Shown: positions 41,495-48,962 of the stretch, piece by piece
Layout of the letters: each line of letters opens with the position of its first letter
Position numbering within the stretch: position 1 is the stretch's first letter
Assembly: GCF_016820655.1 (NCBI RefSeq)
Contig: NZ_WSFT01000037.1
Span: 24,001 to 88,000 of the forward strand
Direction: 5' to 3'
From: Anaeromonas frigoriresistens
GTDB lineage: Bacteria; Bacillota; Clostridia; Tissierellales; SIT17
Length of the DNA stretch: 64,000 nucleotides
Made by a program: the position numbers and the translations under genes
The notes under the pieces: generated by a model
What the model saw: only the letters and a program-made list of their open reading frames with translations
What the model was told of the DNA's origin: nothing
The model's database searches: none

Positions 41495-42676
41495 TTATTT
41501 AAATACCTTTTTTAGAATCCGTTTCATTATTTTATTTAAAAATACAAAAGATGGTTTTGGATCTTTCCAATCCCAAATGGCGTAAACTTTAGGTTTAAAA
41601 TAAGATCTTAAAACTTCTGTTAATGTTAATTGTTTAGTTTTTATATAGTCTTTTACGGCTAATAAATCTTCATATGCATACCAAAAAACTAAATTTGTAT
41701 CATGGGTTATACCTTTGGGCTTTAAAGGAGAACCAATTAAATCCCTATAGGCTATATAAGGCATGTTTAATCCCGCTTTAGAAAGCAAACTGTTTAAATT
41801 GGTTGTTCGAGCATTTATCTCGATCAGATAGTACTTACCAGTTTGGGAATCTTTTTTAAATTCAATTTCTGCAAATCCTTTAAACCCTATATCTTCTAGA
41901 AATTTAGCCCCTAGGTCATATATTTCTTGAGTATATTTTTGTCCAGTATAAACTGATGCACCAAAGTTAATTGGATATTGACGATACTTTTGACAAGTCA
42001 TCCAATGAGTCACTTTATTTTCTTGATTTATATAAGCATCAAATGTATACATATGATCATCAAATCCTGGAATAATTCTCTGAACTATTACTTCTAAATT
42101 CTCATCAGTAGCTTTTTTAATTGCTTGTTCTAGTTCTTGCTTATTATGGACTTTAAATAACTTTTTTCTGAATCTTGACACGAAACTTGGAGAATCTACT
42201 GGTTTAACTAAACATGGATACTTAATAGTATCCTCTATTTTTTCAATAAAATTATCTTCGTTAAGCCTAACAGTTTCAGGCACTAAAACTCCATAATCTT
42301 CGGCTATTTTATGAAGGGTTTTTTTATTCATAACTTTTGTATAGAGTCCCTTTTCAGTCTGAGGTATCAAATAGTATTTTTTCAACTCCACCAAATAATT
42401 ATCAATAAACTCTACATAGGGATCTGCACTGGGAAATAATATAGGCATATACTTTTGTTTTTTTGCATATTCAATCAGAAAATCTACAAGAGCCTTTGGT
42501 TCCTCCTTATAATGGGGACCTATAAGGGCTTCATCTAAGTACTTAGAAGCAAATCCATAGGTTCCTTCTCTTGAATAATCTATTGCAGTAACTTTTATAC
42601 CTTGAGATCCTAAGCATCTTATAATGCTAAGTCCAATATAATAATTGGCCCCAAGAACGATAGCTCTATTATTCAT
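41495..42676 (-). CDS. ATP-grasp carboxylate-amine ligase, D-aspartate ligase-like
   Basis: 393 residues. An N-terminal Rossmann-like half (N-R-A-I-V-L-G-A-N-Y-Y-I-G-L-S) is followed by an ATP-grasp domain with K-Y-P-C-L-V-K-P-V-D-S near 151-161 and the metal-binding E-I-N-A-R-T-T-N-L-N near 288-297. This resembles the D-aspartate ligase (Asl-type) branch that adds D-Asp to the lysine of peptidoglycan precursors. The neighbouring Asp/Glu racemase and Mur-like ligase support that role. The product is likely a cell-wall precursor; substrate identity is inferred. Start after AAGGATGTGA. Confidence 0.72.
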   Translation of the reverse strand: MNNRAIVLGANYYIGLSIIRCLGSQGIKVTAIDYSREGTYGFASKYLDEALIGPHYKEEPKALVDFLIEYAKKQKYMPILFPSADPYVEFIDNYLVELKKYYLIPQTEKGLYTKVMNKKTLHKIAEDYGVLVPETVRLNEDNFIEKIEDTIKYPCLVKPVDSPSFVSRFRKKLFKVHNKQELEQAIKKATDENLEVIVQRIIPGFDDHMYTFDAYINQENKVTHWMTCQKYRQYPINFGASVYTGQKYTQEIYDLGAKFLEDIGFKGFAEIEFKKDSQTGKYYLIEINARTTNLNSLLSKAGLNMPYIAYRDLIGSPLKPKGITHDTNLVFWYAYEDLLAVKDYIKTKQLTLTEVLRSYFKPKVYAIWDWKDPKPSFVFLNKIMKRILKKVFK

Positions 42677-42740
42677 CTATTCACATCCTTAAATATATAG
42701 ATAATTTTTCAGTCAAGTTTTTAATTTGTTAAATTTAGAA

Positions 42741-42782
42741 GGCTGCCTTTTACTAGAAGTGATTTTCTATTTTGAGACAGCC
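42741..42782 (-). terminator. Terminator-like hairpin after the anti-sigma-like gene
   Basis: GGCTGCC (42741-42747) pairs with GGCTGTC on the minus strand (42782-42776, one G-U), with an inner TAGAA/TTCTA stem. A short T-rich tail follows, so termination is probable but weaker than its neighbours. Confidence 0.55.
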
Positions 42783-42846
42783 TACTTATACTTTCAACTC
42801 AGAGTTTAGACTATTTCATACAGTATAATAAGCTTATAAACTTATT

Positions 42847-43601
42847 TTATTCTTCTAACGGAATAATCTTAAATTCCTTTAGCATATTATCAAATCTTAC
42901 TCCGTGACCTTCTGAAGCTTCCAAGGAAAATTGATGCTTAATTATAAAGCTGCCTCCCTTAGTATTATCTATAATATAGTATTTTACTACTGTATCATTC
43001 CTCTGGTTACCTGTATTAGCGTATAGGTATATTCCTTCTATAGGTTCTTTAACTCTTCCATTACTTTCAGTCATTTTAAAATTATATCTTAATTTCTTTT
43101 CTATTTCAATAGCTACCTCTTCAACAGCTTCATTTTCCACTTGTTCTATTTCCATAAATACTTCTGGTAAATTTTCAGCTTTATCTCTTGGAATTATTTT
43201 ATCTTTATTCTCTGATTTATCCATTGTATACCTGTTTTCATCAATGTAAATTACATACCCCATTTCACTTCTATTCAAACTAACATCAGTTTTTTCTTCT
43301 ATTCCTTCAATATTTTCCTTAACCTGCTTTTCTGGGACTAATAGATCTTGAATTTTAGTTATAGCTGCCTGACCAGGCTCTGTTCTTACTAAAAAAGCAA
43401 TCATTAATGAAGCAGCAATTACACTTCCTCCTAAAACCCTTCTGATATTTGCCTTGGAATTTTTACTATTTTAATATCATTCCTTTCATCTTCCTGGATT
43501 TTTTTATTTATTCTTTCCCACACTTCATTCTTAAGCTTAGTAGTTTCATCAGTTCCCTTTATTAAAGCATCCTTTATATTATTGTCAAATTTACCCTTCA
43601 T
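42847..43601 (-). pseudogene. Anti-sigma factor-like membrane gene with a frameshift in an A5 run
   Basis: Two frames overlap: 43601-43431 (M-K-G-K-F-D-N-N... ending after G-F) and the downstream frame from about 43455 to 42847. Restoring one A in the run at 43460-43464 joins them as N-D-I-K-I-V-K-N-S-K-A-N-I-R-R-V-L-G-G-S-V-I-A-A-S-L-M-I-A-F-L-V. The product would have an N-terminal cytosolic part with W-E-R-I-N-K-K-I, one membrane helix, and an extracellular DUF4367-like domain (about 250 residues). It follows the sigma-70 family gene by an 11-base overlap. The start is chosen behind GGTGGAG. Confidence 0.72.
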
Positions 43602-44136
43602 AATCACTCCACCCTTCATCAAATACTTTTAAAAAATTTTTTAACTTTAATCGTCCTTTATAAAGACGAGATTTTACTGTATTTATATTAAGACTTAAAA
43701 TATGAGAAATATCTTTCTCACTAAAGCCTTTTAAGTATTTTAAAATAATTGGTATCCTATTAATTTCATCAAGTTTTTCTATTGCAAAATAAAGATCCTC
43801 ATATTCTTCAAATTTAGGAGTACGATTAACTGATAAGTATAAATCATTTGCCATTATATCCATTGATGAATTTTTTATTGAATTTATCTTAAGTACCCTT
43901 CGACACTCATTTATGAGTATTTTATAAAACCATGGATCAAAAGGGTTTTCATCCTTGAAGGTATCAATGTTGCTATTTATTCTAATAAATGTTTCTTGAA
44001 CCGCATCAGCTGCATTGGCATTACTTCTAGTGACTGCAAAAGCTACCCTTAAAGCATAATCAGCATATTTATTATAAAGGTCTTCAAAGGCTTCCTTATT
44101 ACCAGACTTTATTTCTCGGATTATATCTTTAGTCAT
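43591..44136 (-). CDS. RNA polymerase sigma-70 family (ECF-like) sigma factor
   Basis: 181 residues. Region 2 has A-F-E-D-L-Y-N-K-Y-A-D-Y-A-L-R and D-A-V-Q-E-T-F-I-R-I; region 4 has I-P-I-I-L-K-Y-L-K-G-F-S-E-K-D-I-S-H-I-L and N-T-V-K-S-R-L-Y-K-G-R-L-K-L-K. There is no region 3, as in ECF sigma factors. It is regulated presumably by the membrane anti-sigma gene that overlaps its 3' end. Start after AGAGGTGAAG. Its own promoter recognition sequence was not identified. Confidence 0.9.
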   Translation of the reverse strand: MTKDIIREIKSGNKEAFEDLYNKYADYALRVAFAVTRSNANAADAVQETFIRINSNIDTFKDENPFDPWFYKILINECRRVLKINSIKNSSMDIMANDLYLSVNRTPKFEEYEDLYFAIEKLDEINRIPIILKYLKGFSEKDISHILSLNINTVKSRLYKGRLKLKNFLKVFDEGWSDYEG

Positions 44137-44177
44137 TTCTTCACCTCTCTTTTAGTCTCTTTATATTATATACCTCG

Positions 44178-44235
44178 AAAACAGAAAAAAAGTTTTCATA
44201 AAAATAAATTTTTATGAAAACTTTTTTTCTGTTTT
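44178..44235 (-). terminator. Terminator of the nadE transcript
   Basis: A 27-bp inverted repeat (44178-44204 with 44209-44235) with a four-base loop and long A/T runs, just after the nadE stop at 44256. Confidence 0.85.
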
Positions 44236-44255
44236 TATATTATTAATTATTGCCA

Positions 44256-45062
44256 TTATTCTTTTTCTTCATTATATATATCTGCAATATCCTCTGCTTT
44301 TATAGGCAAATTAGCCTTAAACATAGGTATTGGAACAAATTTAAATCTGCTATTTTTATGCATCTTATCAATAATTTTTTTAGTTGCTTCATTTTCTATA
44401 TTTCCCTCTCTGATGTAACGATTTAATGTATCATAAGAAAATCCAAGTACATCTTCATCAGTCTTTCCTGTAAGCCCATCTTCCGGGGGCTTGGCAAGAA
44501 ATTTTTCAGGAACTCCAAGATATCGCCCTACTTGAATAACCTCATCAGTAGTTAGCATTGCTAATGGAGAAAATGCTCCTGCAGTATCACCATAAATTGT
44601 TGCATAACCTACCCAATCTTCAGATAGATTACTAGTATTAATAACTCTACTTCCCTCTATAGATTGAGATAGAGCATAAAGTAAAGTCATTCGAACTCTT
44701 GGTGGTAAATTTATTCTAGTTTGGTTAGATATTTCAGGAATAAAATCCCCTTTAATTGATTCTAATGTAGTAAGAAATGCATCTGTCATAGGGTGTATAG
44801 GGACTACCTCATGGGAAATGTCTAAGTATGAACATATTTCATGGGCATAGTCAATATCCCTTTGTATACCATCAGGCATTAGTACTCCAAAAACATTTTC
44901 TTTTCCTATTGCTTTTACACATAAAGATGCTACAACAGAGCTGTCTTTTCCTCCTGATATTCCCACTATAGCTTTAGAGCCTCCACTATCCTTCATCATT
45001 GTTCTTATCCATTCAACAAGCTCATTGGTCATACTTTCTAACTTTTCTTTTTCTAATTTCAT
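44256..45062 (-). CDS. nadE: NAD(+) synthase, ammonia-dependent
   Basis: 268 residues, the short ammonia-dependent type. The PP-loop motif S-G-G-K-D-S-S-V at about 35-42 is intact, T-S-N-L-S-E-D-W-V-G-Y near 142-152 and K-P-P-E-D-G-L-T-G-K-T near 196-206 match the family, and D-E-D-V-L-G-F-S-Y follows. It converts nicotinic acid adenine dinucleotide to NAD with ammonia and ATP. It overlaps nothing but sits three bases after the frameshifted nicotinamidase-like gene, an NAD salvage pair. Start after GAGGAGTTAA. Confidence 0.92.
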   Translation of the reverse strand: MKLEKEKLESMTNELVEWIRTMMKDSGGSKAIVGISGGKDSSVVASLCVKAIGKENVFGVLMPDGIQRDIDYAHEICSYLDISHEVVPIHPMTDAFLTTLESIKGDFIPEISNQTRINLPPRVRMTLLYALSQSIEGSRVINTSNLSEDWVGYATIYGDTAGAFSPLAMLTTDEVIQVGRYLGVPEKFLAKPPEDGLTGKTDEDVLGFSYDTLNRYIREGNIENEATKKIIDKMHKNSRFKFVPIPMFKANLPIKAEDIADIYNEEKE

Positions 45063-45064
45063 GT

Positions 45065-45582
45065 TTAACTCCTCACTTTCATTTGTAAACTCGTCATAAT
45101 ATCTAATGCTTTCTTATGTAAGTCTAGATTAGAACTAGTACATAAACTTTTATATATAATAATTTCTGAATCTGGAAATATATTTTTAACTATTACTGCA
45201 TTTGATAATACACATACATTAGTCTCTACACCAACAAACTCAATTTTTTTAAATATTTTTCATCTGTCCCATATTTTCCTCTAAATTCTTGAAAATCTTT
45301 AGGGGGTATGCCGTGATAATGTTTTTTTAATGGTATATGATTTTCTAGTTTTTCTTTTAATGGTGGATAAAGCTCTTGTCCCCATTCTCTTTCTTCTTTT
45401 TTCCACCTATCAGATTCCATATCTTCATGAATATCTAAAGTATAAAATATTATATCATTCTTTTCTTCATACTCCTTAACTTTTTCTAATATACCCTTAA
45501 CAAGTTTGTCAGATCCTTTTACTGCCATCTTTCCTCTTTCTTGGTCTATAAAATCATTTTGCATGTCAATAATAAAAAGCAT
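45065..45582 (-). pseudogene. Nicotinamidase/isochorismatase-like gene with a -1 frameshift in an A7 run
   Basis: From ATG 45582 (AAGGAGG upstream) the frame codes I-I-D-M-Q-N-D-F-I with the catalytic Asp, then K-K-H-Y-H-G, then slips at seven A (T7 at 45244-45250) and stops at 45226. Adding one A continues as K-I-E-F-V-G-V-E-T-N-V-C-V-L-S-N-A to a TAA at 45065, which contains the nucleophilic Cys motif V-G-V-x-T-x-V-C-V. Full length is about 172 residues. It is three bases upstream of nadE, so it is likely a nicotinamidase (nicotinamide to nicotinic acid). As read, the active cysteine is missing. Confidence 0.78.
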
Positions 45583-45690
45583 ATATCCTCCTTGTTCATC
45601 AACATTTAATGCTATTGATATATATTTATTTATTATTTACCTTGATATCAATAATATTAAACATTATTATACTATGAATTTTACTAATAT

Positions 45691-46134
45691 TTAGTTCATT
45701 TTGTCATTATATATAAATGTTATTATTGTCAATAATAACATTAACACTAGAGATAATAATAAAGTAAAGAAAACTGTCCCATTAAAAAATCCCGAAACAA
45801 CTGTAGCTAGACTTAATAAAATTAACATACCTACATATATACCCTGAGATGACTTATAAACAATTAGTTGATTTCTCTCGTCTGTTTCTTCTATATATTT
45901 TTTTCTCAACACCTCTTCATTCCTTAAAGTAGCTATATAATTTGATATAAAATATAATATTATAAGAGATAATCCAATAAATACGCCTACTTGGAACCCT
46001 TTTATAAATTCTGGTACATTTGGTAGTCTATTACGATTTACTGTTAATATTGAAGTAATACTTGTAGCAAATATTAATACAAAGAAAAAAAATCTAACTC
46101 GCTTTCTTAACGTTTCCTTAAATACTTCCATCAT
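45691..46134 (-). CDS. Membrane protein partner of the XRE regulator
   Basis: 147 residues from ATG 46134, preceded by GGAGGGG; an in-frame ATG further up at 46161 lacks a site and would overlap the regulator more. Four hydrophobic helices (about 12-30, 42-62, 95-115, 120-142) with a charged loop Y-I-E-E-T-D-E-R-N-Q-L-I-V-Y-K. The gene overlaps the XRE regulator by 17 bases, a common pairing in Firmicutes in which the membrane protein shares the repressor's control. I do not recognise a named family. Confidence 0.65.
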   Translation of the reverse strand: MMEVFKETLRKRVRFFFFVLIFATSITSILTVNRNRLPNVPEFIKGFQVGVFIGLSLIILYFISNYIATLRNEEVLRKKYIEETDERNQLIVYKSSQGIYVGMLILLSLATVVSGFFNGTVFFTLLLSLVLMLLLTIITFIYNDKMN

Positions 46135-46339
46135 TGATCCCCTCCACTTCACTAAAATCAAAAACTTCCTCTATACTTAAACCAAAATACTTTGAAATTT
46201 TATAAGCCAATACCAAAGATGCAGTATACTTCTCCCCTTCTAAGGATGTAATGGTCTGTCTAGTCACACCAACAATAGAGGCCAATTCATCCTGCGATAG
46301 TTTATTTTTTTTACGTAATTCTTGGATTCTTGTTTTCAA
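46118..46339 (-). CDS. XRE-family transcriptional regulator
   Basis: 73 residues, a single HTH_3 domain: I-Q-E-L-R-K-K-N-K-L-S-Q-D-E-L-A-S-I-V-G-V-T-R-Q-T-I with the recognition helix near 27-33. The start is TTG 46339 behind AAGGAGG. A palindrome overlapping its promoter suggests autoregulation. It overlaps the membrane protein gene, so both form a two-gene unit. This is a YozG-like small repressor type. Confidence 0.9.
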   Translation of the reverse strand: MKTRIQELRKKNKLSQDELASIVGVTRQTITSLEGEKYTASLVLAYKISKYFGLSIEEVFDFSEVEGINDGSI

Positions 46340-46376
46340 ATTAAGCCTCCTTTAAGGTTAATTATATTATGTCTTT

Positions 46377-46408
46377 AGTATAACTTACTTTGCATTTTTT
46401 GTAAAGTA
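46377..46408 (-). promoter_or_regulatory. Promoter and probable operator of the XRE gene
   Basis: TTTACA (46405-46400) and TATACT (46382-46377) with a 17-base spacer on the minus strand. TACTTT-N11-AAAGTA (46386-46408) covers the -35 and the spacer, the usual position of a small repressor's own operator. A second CTTTGCA copy lies at 46411-46417. The rest of 46418-46671 has a short GGACT-TATAT-AGTCC hairpin near 46574 and otherwise shows nothing. Confidence 0.6.
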
Positions 46409-46671
46409 CGCTTTGCAAAATTTATTATTTATTTTAATCAATAATTGATCATGAATATATTAATAATAAAGATATTTATAACTTTTTCTTTAAATAAAAA
46501 GTAGATTTTCTTTATTGTTTCATTCTAGATGATTTTATGATAAAATAAATACGGGTCGTAAAACATACCCCATGGACTTATATAGTCCCATTAAAATTTC
46601 ATTAATATTATTTTATAATAATTTATTTATGGGTAAAGTATATATAATATATAAAAATAAGGAGGTTACAT

Positions 46672-47535
46672 ATGTTAGTATCCGCAAAAGAAATGCTTAT
46701 CAAAGCAGAAAAAGAGAATTATGCAGTAGGGCAATTTAACATTAATAATTTAGAGTGGACTAAAGCAATCCTATTAACATCAAAGGAAAATAATTCACCA
46801 GTTATTTTAGGTGTATCTGAAGGTGCTGGAAAGTATATGGGTGGCTTCAAAACTGTTGTAGGCATGGTTAAAGGTATGATTGAAGAATTAGATATTCATG
46901 TTCCTGTAGCTATACATCTAGACCACGGTAGCTATGAAGGAGCACAAAAAGCAATGGATGCTGGATTCACTTCCGTTATGTTCGATGGTTCTCATTATGA
47001 TATAGAAGAGAATATTACAAAAACAAAAGAAATAGTAGAAATAGCTACTAAAAGAGGTATTTCTGTAGAAGCAGAAGTTGGCTCTATAGGTGGAGAAGAA
47101 GACGGTGTTGTAGGTGCTGGAGAAGTAGCTGATCCACAAGAATGTAAATCAATTTCAGAATTAGGTGTTTCCATGTTAGCTGCTGGTATTGGTAATATCC
47201 ACGGAAAGTATCCAAAAAATTGGAAAGGATTAGATTTTGATGTATTATCTGAAATAAGTGATATCACAGGAGATGTACCTTTAGTTTTACATGGCGGAAC
47301 TGGTATCCCAGATGATATGATTAGAAAAGCTATTTCTTTAGGAGTTGCAAAGATCAATGTTAATACAGAATGTCAATTAACTTTTGCAGAAGCTACTCGC
47401 AAATATATAGAAGAAGGAAAAGATCTTGAAGGAAAAGGATATGATCCTAGAAAATTACTAGCTCCAGGATTTGAAGCTATCAAAAAAACAGTTAAAGAAA
47501 AAATGGAGTTATTCGGATCAATAGATAAAGCGTAG
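46672..47535 (+). CDS. fba: Class II fructose-bisphosphate aldolase
   Basis: 287 residues. Zinc and phosphate sites of class II aldolases are present: I-H-L-D-H-G-S-Y near 82-89, V-M-F-D-G-S-H-Y near 103-110, E-A-E-V-G near 132-136, G-N-I-H-G-K-Y near 180-186, L-H-G-G-T-G near 208-213, and I-N-V-N-T-E near 230-235. It cleaves fructose 1,6-bisphosphate in glycolysis. The start at 46672 follows AAGGAGG, with TATAAT-like elements 30 bases upstream. Monocistronic, ended by a terminator. Confidence 0.94.
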   Translation: MLVSAKEMLIKAEKENYAVGQFNINNLEWTKAILLTSKENNSPVILGVSEGAGKYMGGFKTVVGMVKGMIEELDIHVPVAIHLDHGSYEGAQKAMDAGFTSVMFDGSHYDIEENITKTKEIVEIATKRGISVEAEVGSIGGEEDGVVGAGEVADPQECKSISELGVSMLAAGIGNIHGKYPKNWKGLDFDVLSEISDITGDVPLVLHGGTGIPDDMIRKAISLGVAKINVNTECQLTFAEATRKYIEEGKDLEGKGYDPRKLLAPGFEAIKKTVKEKMELFGSIDKA

Positions 47536-47566
47536 TTTTGCCTTCATTTAGTTTAACCCCTATAAA

Positions 47567-47599
47567 AAATGGTCTCTGTTATTTTAACAGAGACCATTT
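47567..47599. terminator. Terminator after fba, bidirectional
   Basis: 15-bp stem (47567-47581 with 47585-47599), three-base loop and A/T runs on both sides; also faces the polysaccharide operon end. Confidence 0.86.
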
Positions 47600-47665
47600 A
47601 AATTTCAGATTAAAAATTAATCAAACAAAATCCCTACCTTTAAGTGTAATATCTTAAGAATTACA

Positions 47666-48943
47666 TCAATTGTGTTTATTCAAGATAACACCTAAAATAT
47701 TCGTATTCAATTTATCTAATATAATCTTACAATCCTTTAAGTTATCAATCTTTGTCTCTTTATATGCACAAACTAGAATAGTTCCATCAGTAATAGTTGC
47801 CAATACTGCTGCATCAGCTACTACTCCTATTGGTGGAGAATCTAAAAGTACAATATCATAATCATTTTCTGCTTCTATTAATAAACGTTTCATGAAGTCA
47901 GATCCTAATGCTTCAGAAGGATTCAGACATATACTTCCACCAGACATTATATATAGATTTTCTACCTTAGTAGATTGAGTAAACTTTATATAAGAACTAG
48001 TATAATCTTTTAACTCATTGCTGAGACCTTTATACTTCGATATATTAAATAATTTATGAATAGAGGGTTTTCTCATATTACAATCTATAAGTAGTACCTT
48101 TTGTCCATTCTGAGCCATAGATATAGCTATATTGGATACAATAGTGCTTTTGCCTTCTAAAGGATCTGCACTTGTTACTAATATAGATCTTATACCATTT
48201 TTAGTAAGAGTTAATATATAGGTCCTAAGAAGTCTAAAGGATTCATCCACAGAGGTATCTATATTCTCACTATTTCCTGGGGGAAGTTTTGGTATTTTTC
48301 CTATTACAGGTAATTGTACTTTCTGTTCTATATCTTTTGATTTCTTTAATGTATCATCAAAATATTCTAGACAATATATCAAAAGTACTCCTATGATAAG
48401 TCCTACCAAAATTCCTATTGCTATATTTAGCTTTAAATTAGGTGTATTTGGAGTTTTCGGTATTTGAGCTTCATTTATTATCTTTACTCTTAATGTCTCA
48501 GAATTATTATGGACATATTCTATAAATACTTCTGCTATCTCATTTGCAATATCTCGAGAAATAATAGGATCTTTATTTTTTACTTCTATCTTCATAACCC
48601 CGGTATTTTGGATTATAGATACAACTGTTTGATTGTCTATTTTTATCAAGCTATCTTCTAGATTCAAATTATCTCTTACTTTACCTATTATTAAACTACT
48701 TTTCATAATCTCTTTTAATGTTCTAATCAATTGTTCATTAGTCACAATCCCTATAAAATCTTCATTATCTTTATAATTCTTAACTTCATTTATTATCAAA
48801 GTAGTAGTAGATTTATACTCTGTTTTTAATATAAAGATACTTAATAATATACTAAAAACTACTAATACAGATACGGTTAAAGCAATTATCCAAAATCTCT
48901 TCTTTAATATATTAACTATGTCTCTTAAATTAATTTCTTCCAT
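47666..48943 (-). CDS. Fused Wzz-like chain-length regulator and BY-type tyrosine kinase
   Basis: 425 residues. Residues 1-195 form a Wzz domain with membrane helices near 18-40 and 171-192 and a proline-rich K-T-P-N-T-P-N motif before the second. The rest is a BY-kinase: Walker A S-A-D-P-L-E-G-K-S-T near 258-267, Walker A' V-L-L-I-D-C-N-M-R-K-P near 285, and Walker B I-V-L-L-D-S-P-P near 365. No tyrosine cluster is seen at the C-terminus, unlike autophosphorylating Wzc. It would control chain length and export of the surface polysaccharide. Start after GGGGTGATG. Confidence 0.85.
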   Translation of the reverse strand: MEEINLRDIVNILKKRFWIIALTVSVLVVFSILLSIFILKTEYKSTTTLIINEVKNYKDNEDFIGIVTNEQLIRTLKEIMKSSLIIGKVRDNLNLEDSLIKIDNQTVVSIIQNTGVMKIEVKNKDPIISRDIANEIAEVFIEYVHNNSETLRVKIINEAQIPKTPNTPNLKLNIAIGILVGLIIGVLLIYCLEYFDDTLKKSKDIEQKVQLPVIGKIPKLPPGNSENIDTSVDESFRLLRTYILTLTKNGIRSILVTSADPLEGKSTIVSNIAISMAQNGQKVLLIDCNMRKPSIHKLFNISKYKGLSNELKDYTSSYIKFTQSTKVENLYIMSGGSICLNPSEALGSDFMKRLLIEAENDYDIVLLDSPPIGVVADAAVLATITDGTILVCAYKETKIDNLKDCKIILDKLNTNILGVILNKHN

Positions 48944-48962
48944 TTATCATCACCCCCATAAG

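Noticed and set aside
45691-46339. XRE regulator and membrane protein as a toxin-antitoxin pair
   Set aside because: The membrane protein is a four-helix protein of ordinary size without toxin features; regulator plus membrane partner is a common non-TA arrangement.
46545-46620. Small hairpins upstream of fba as a riboswitch
   Set aside because: The stems are short and do not match any aptamer consensus that I know.
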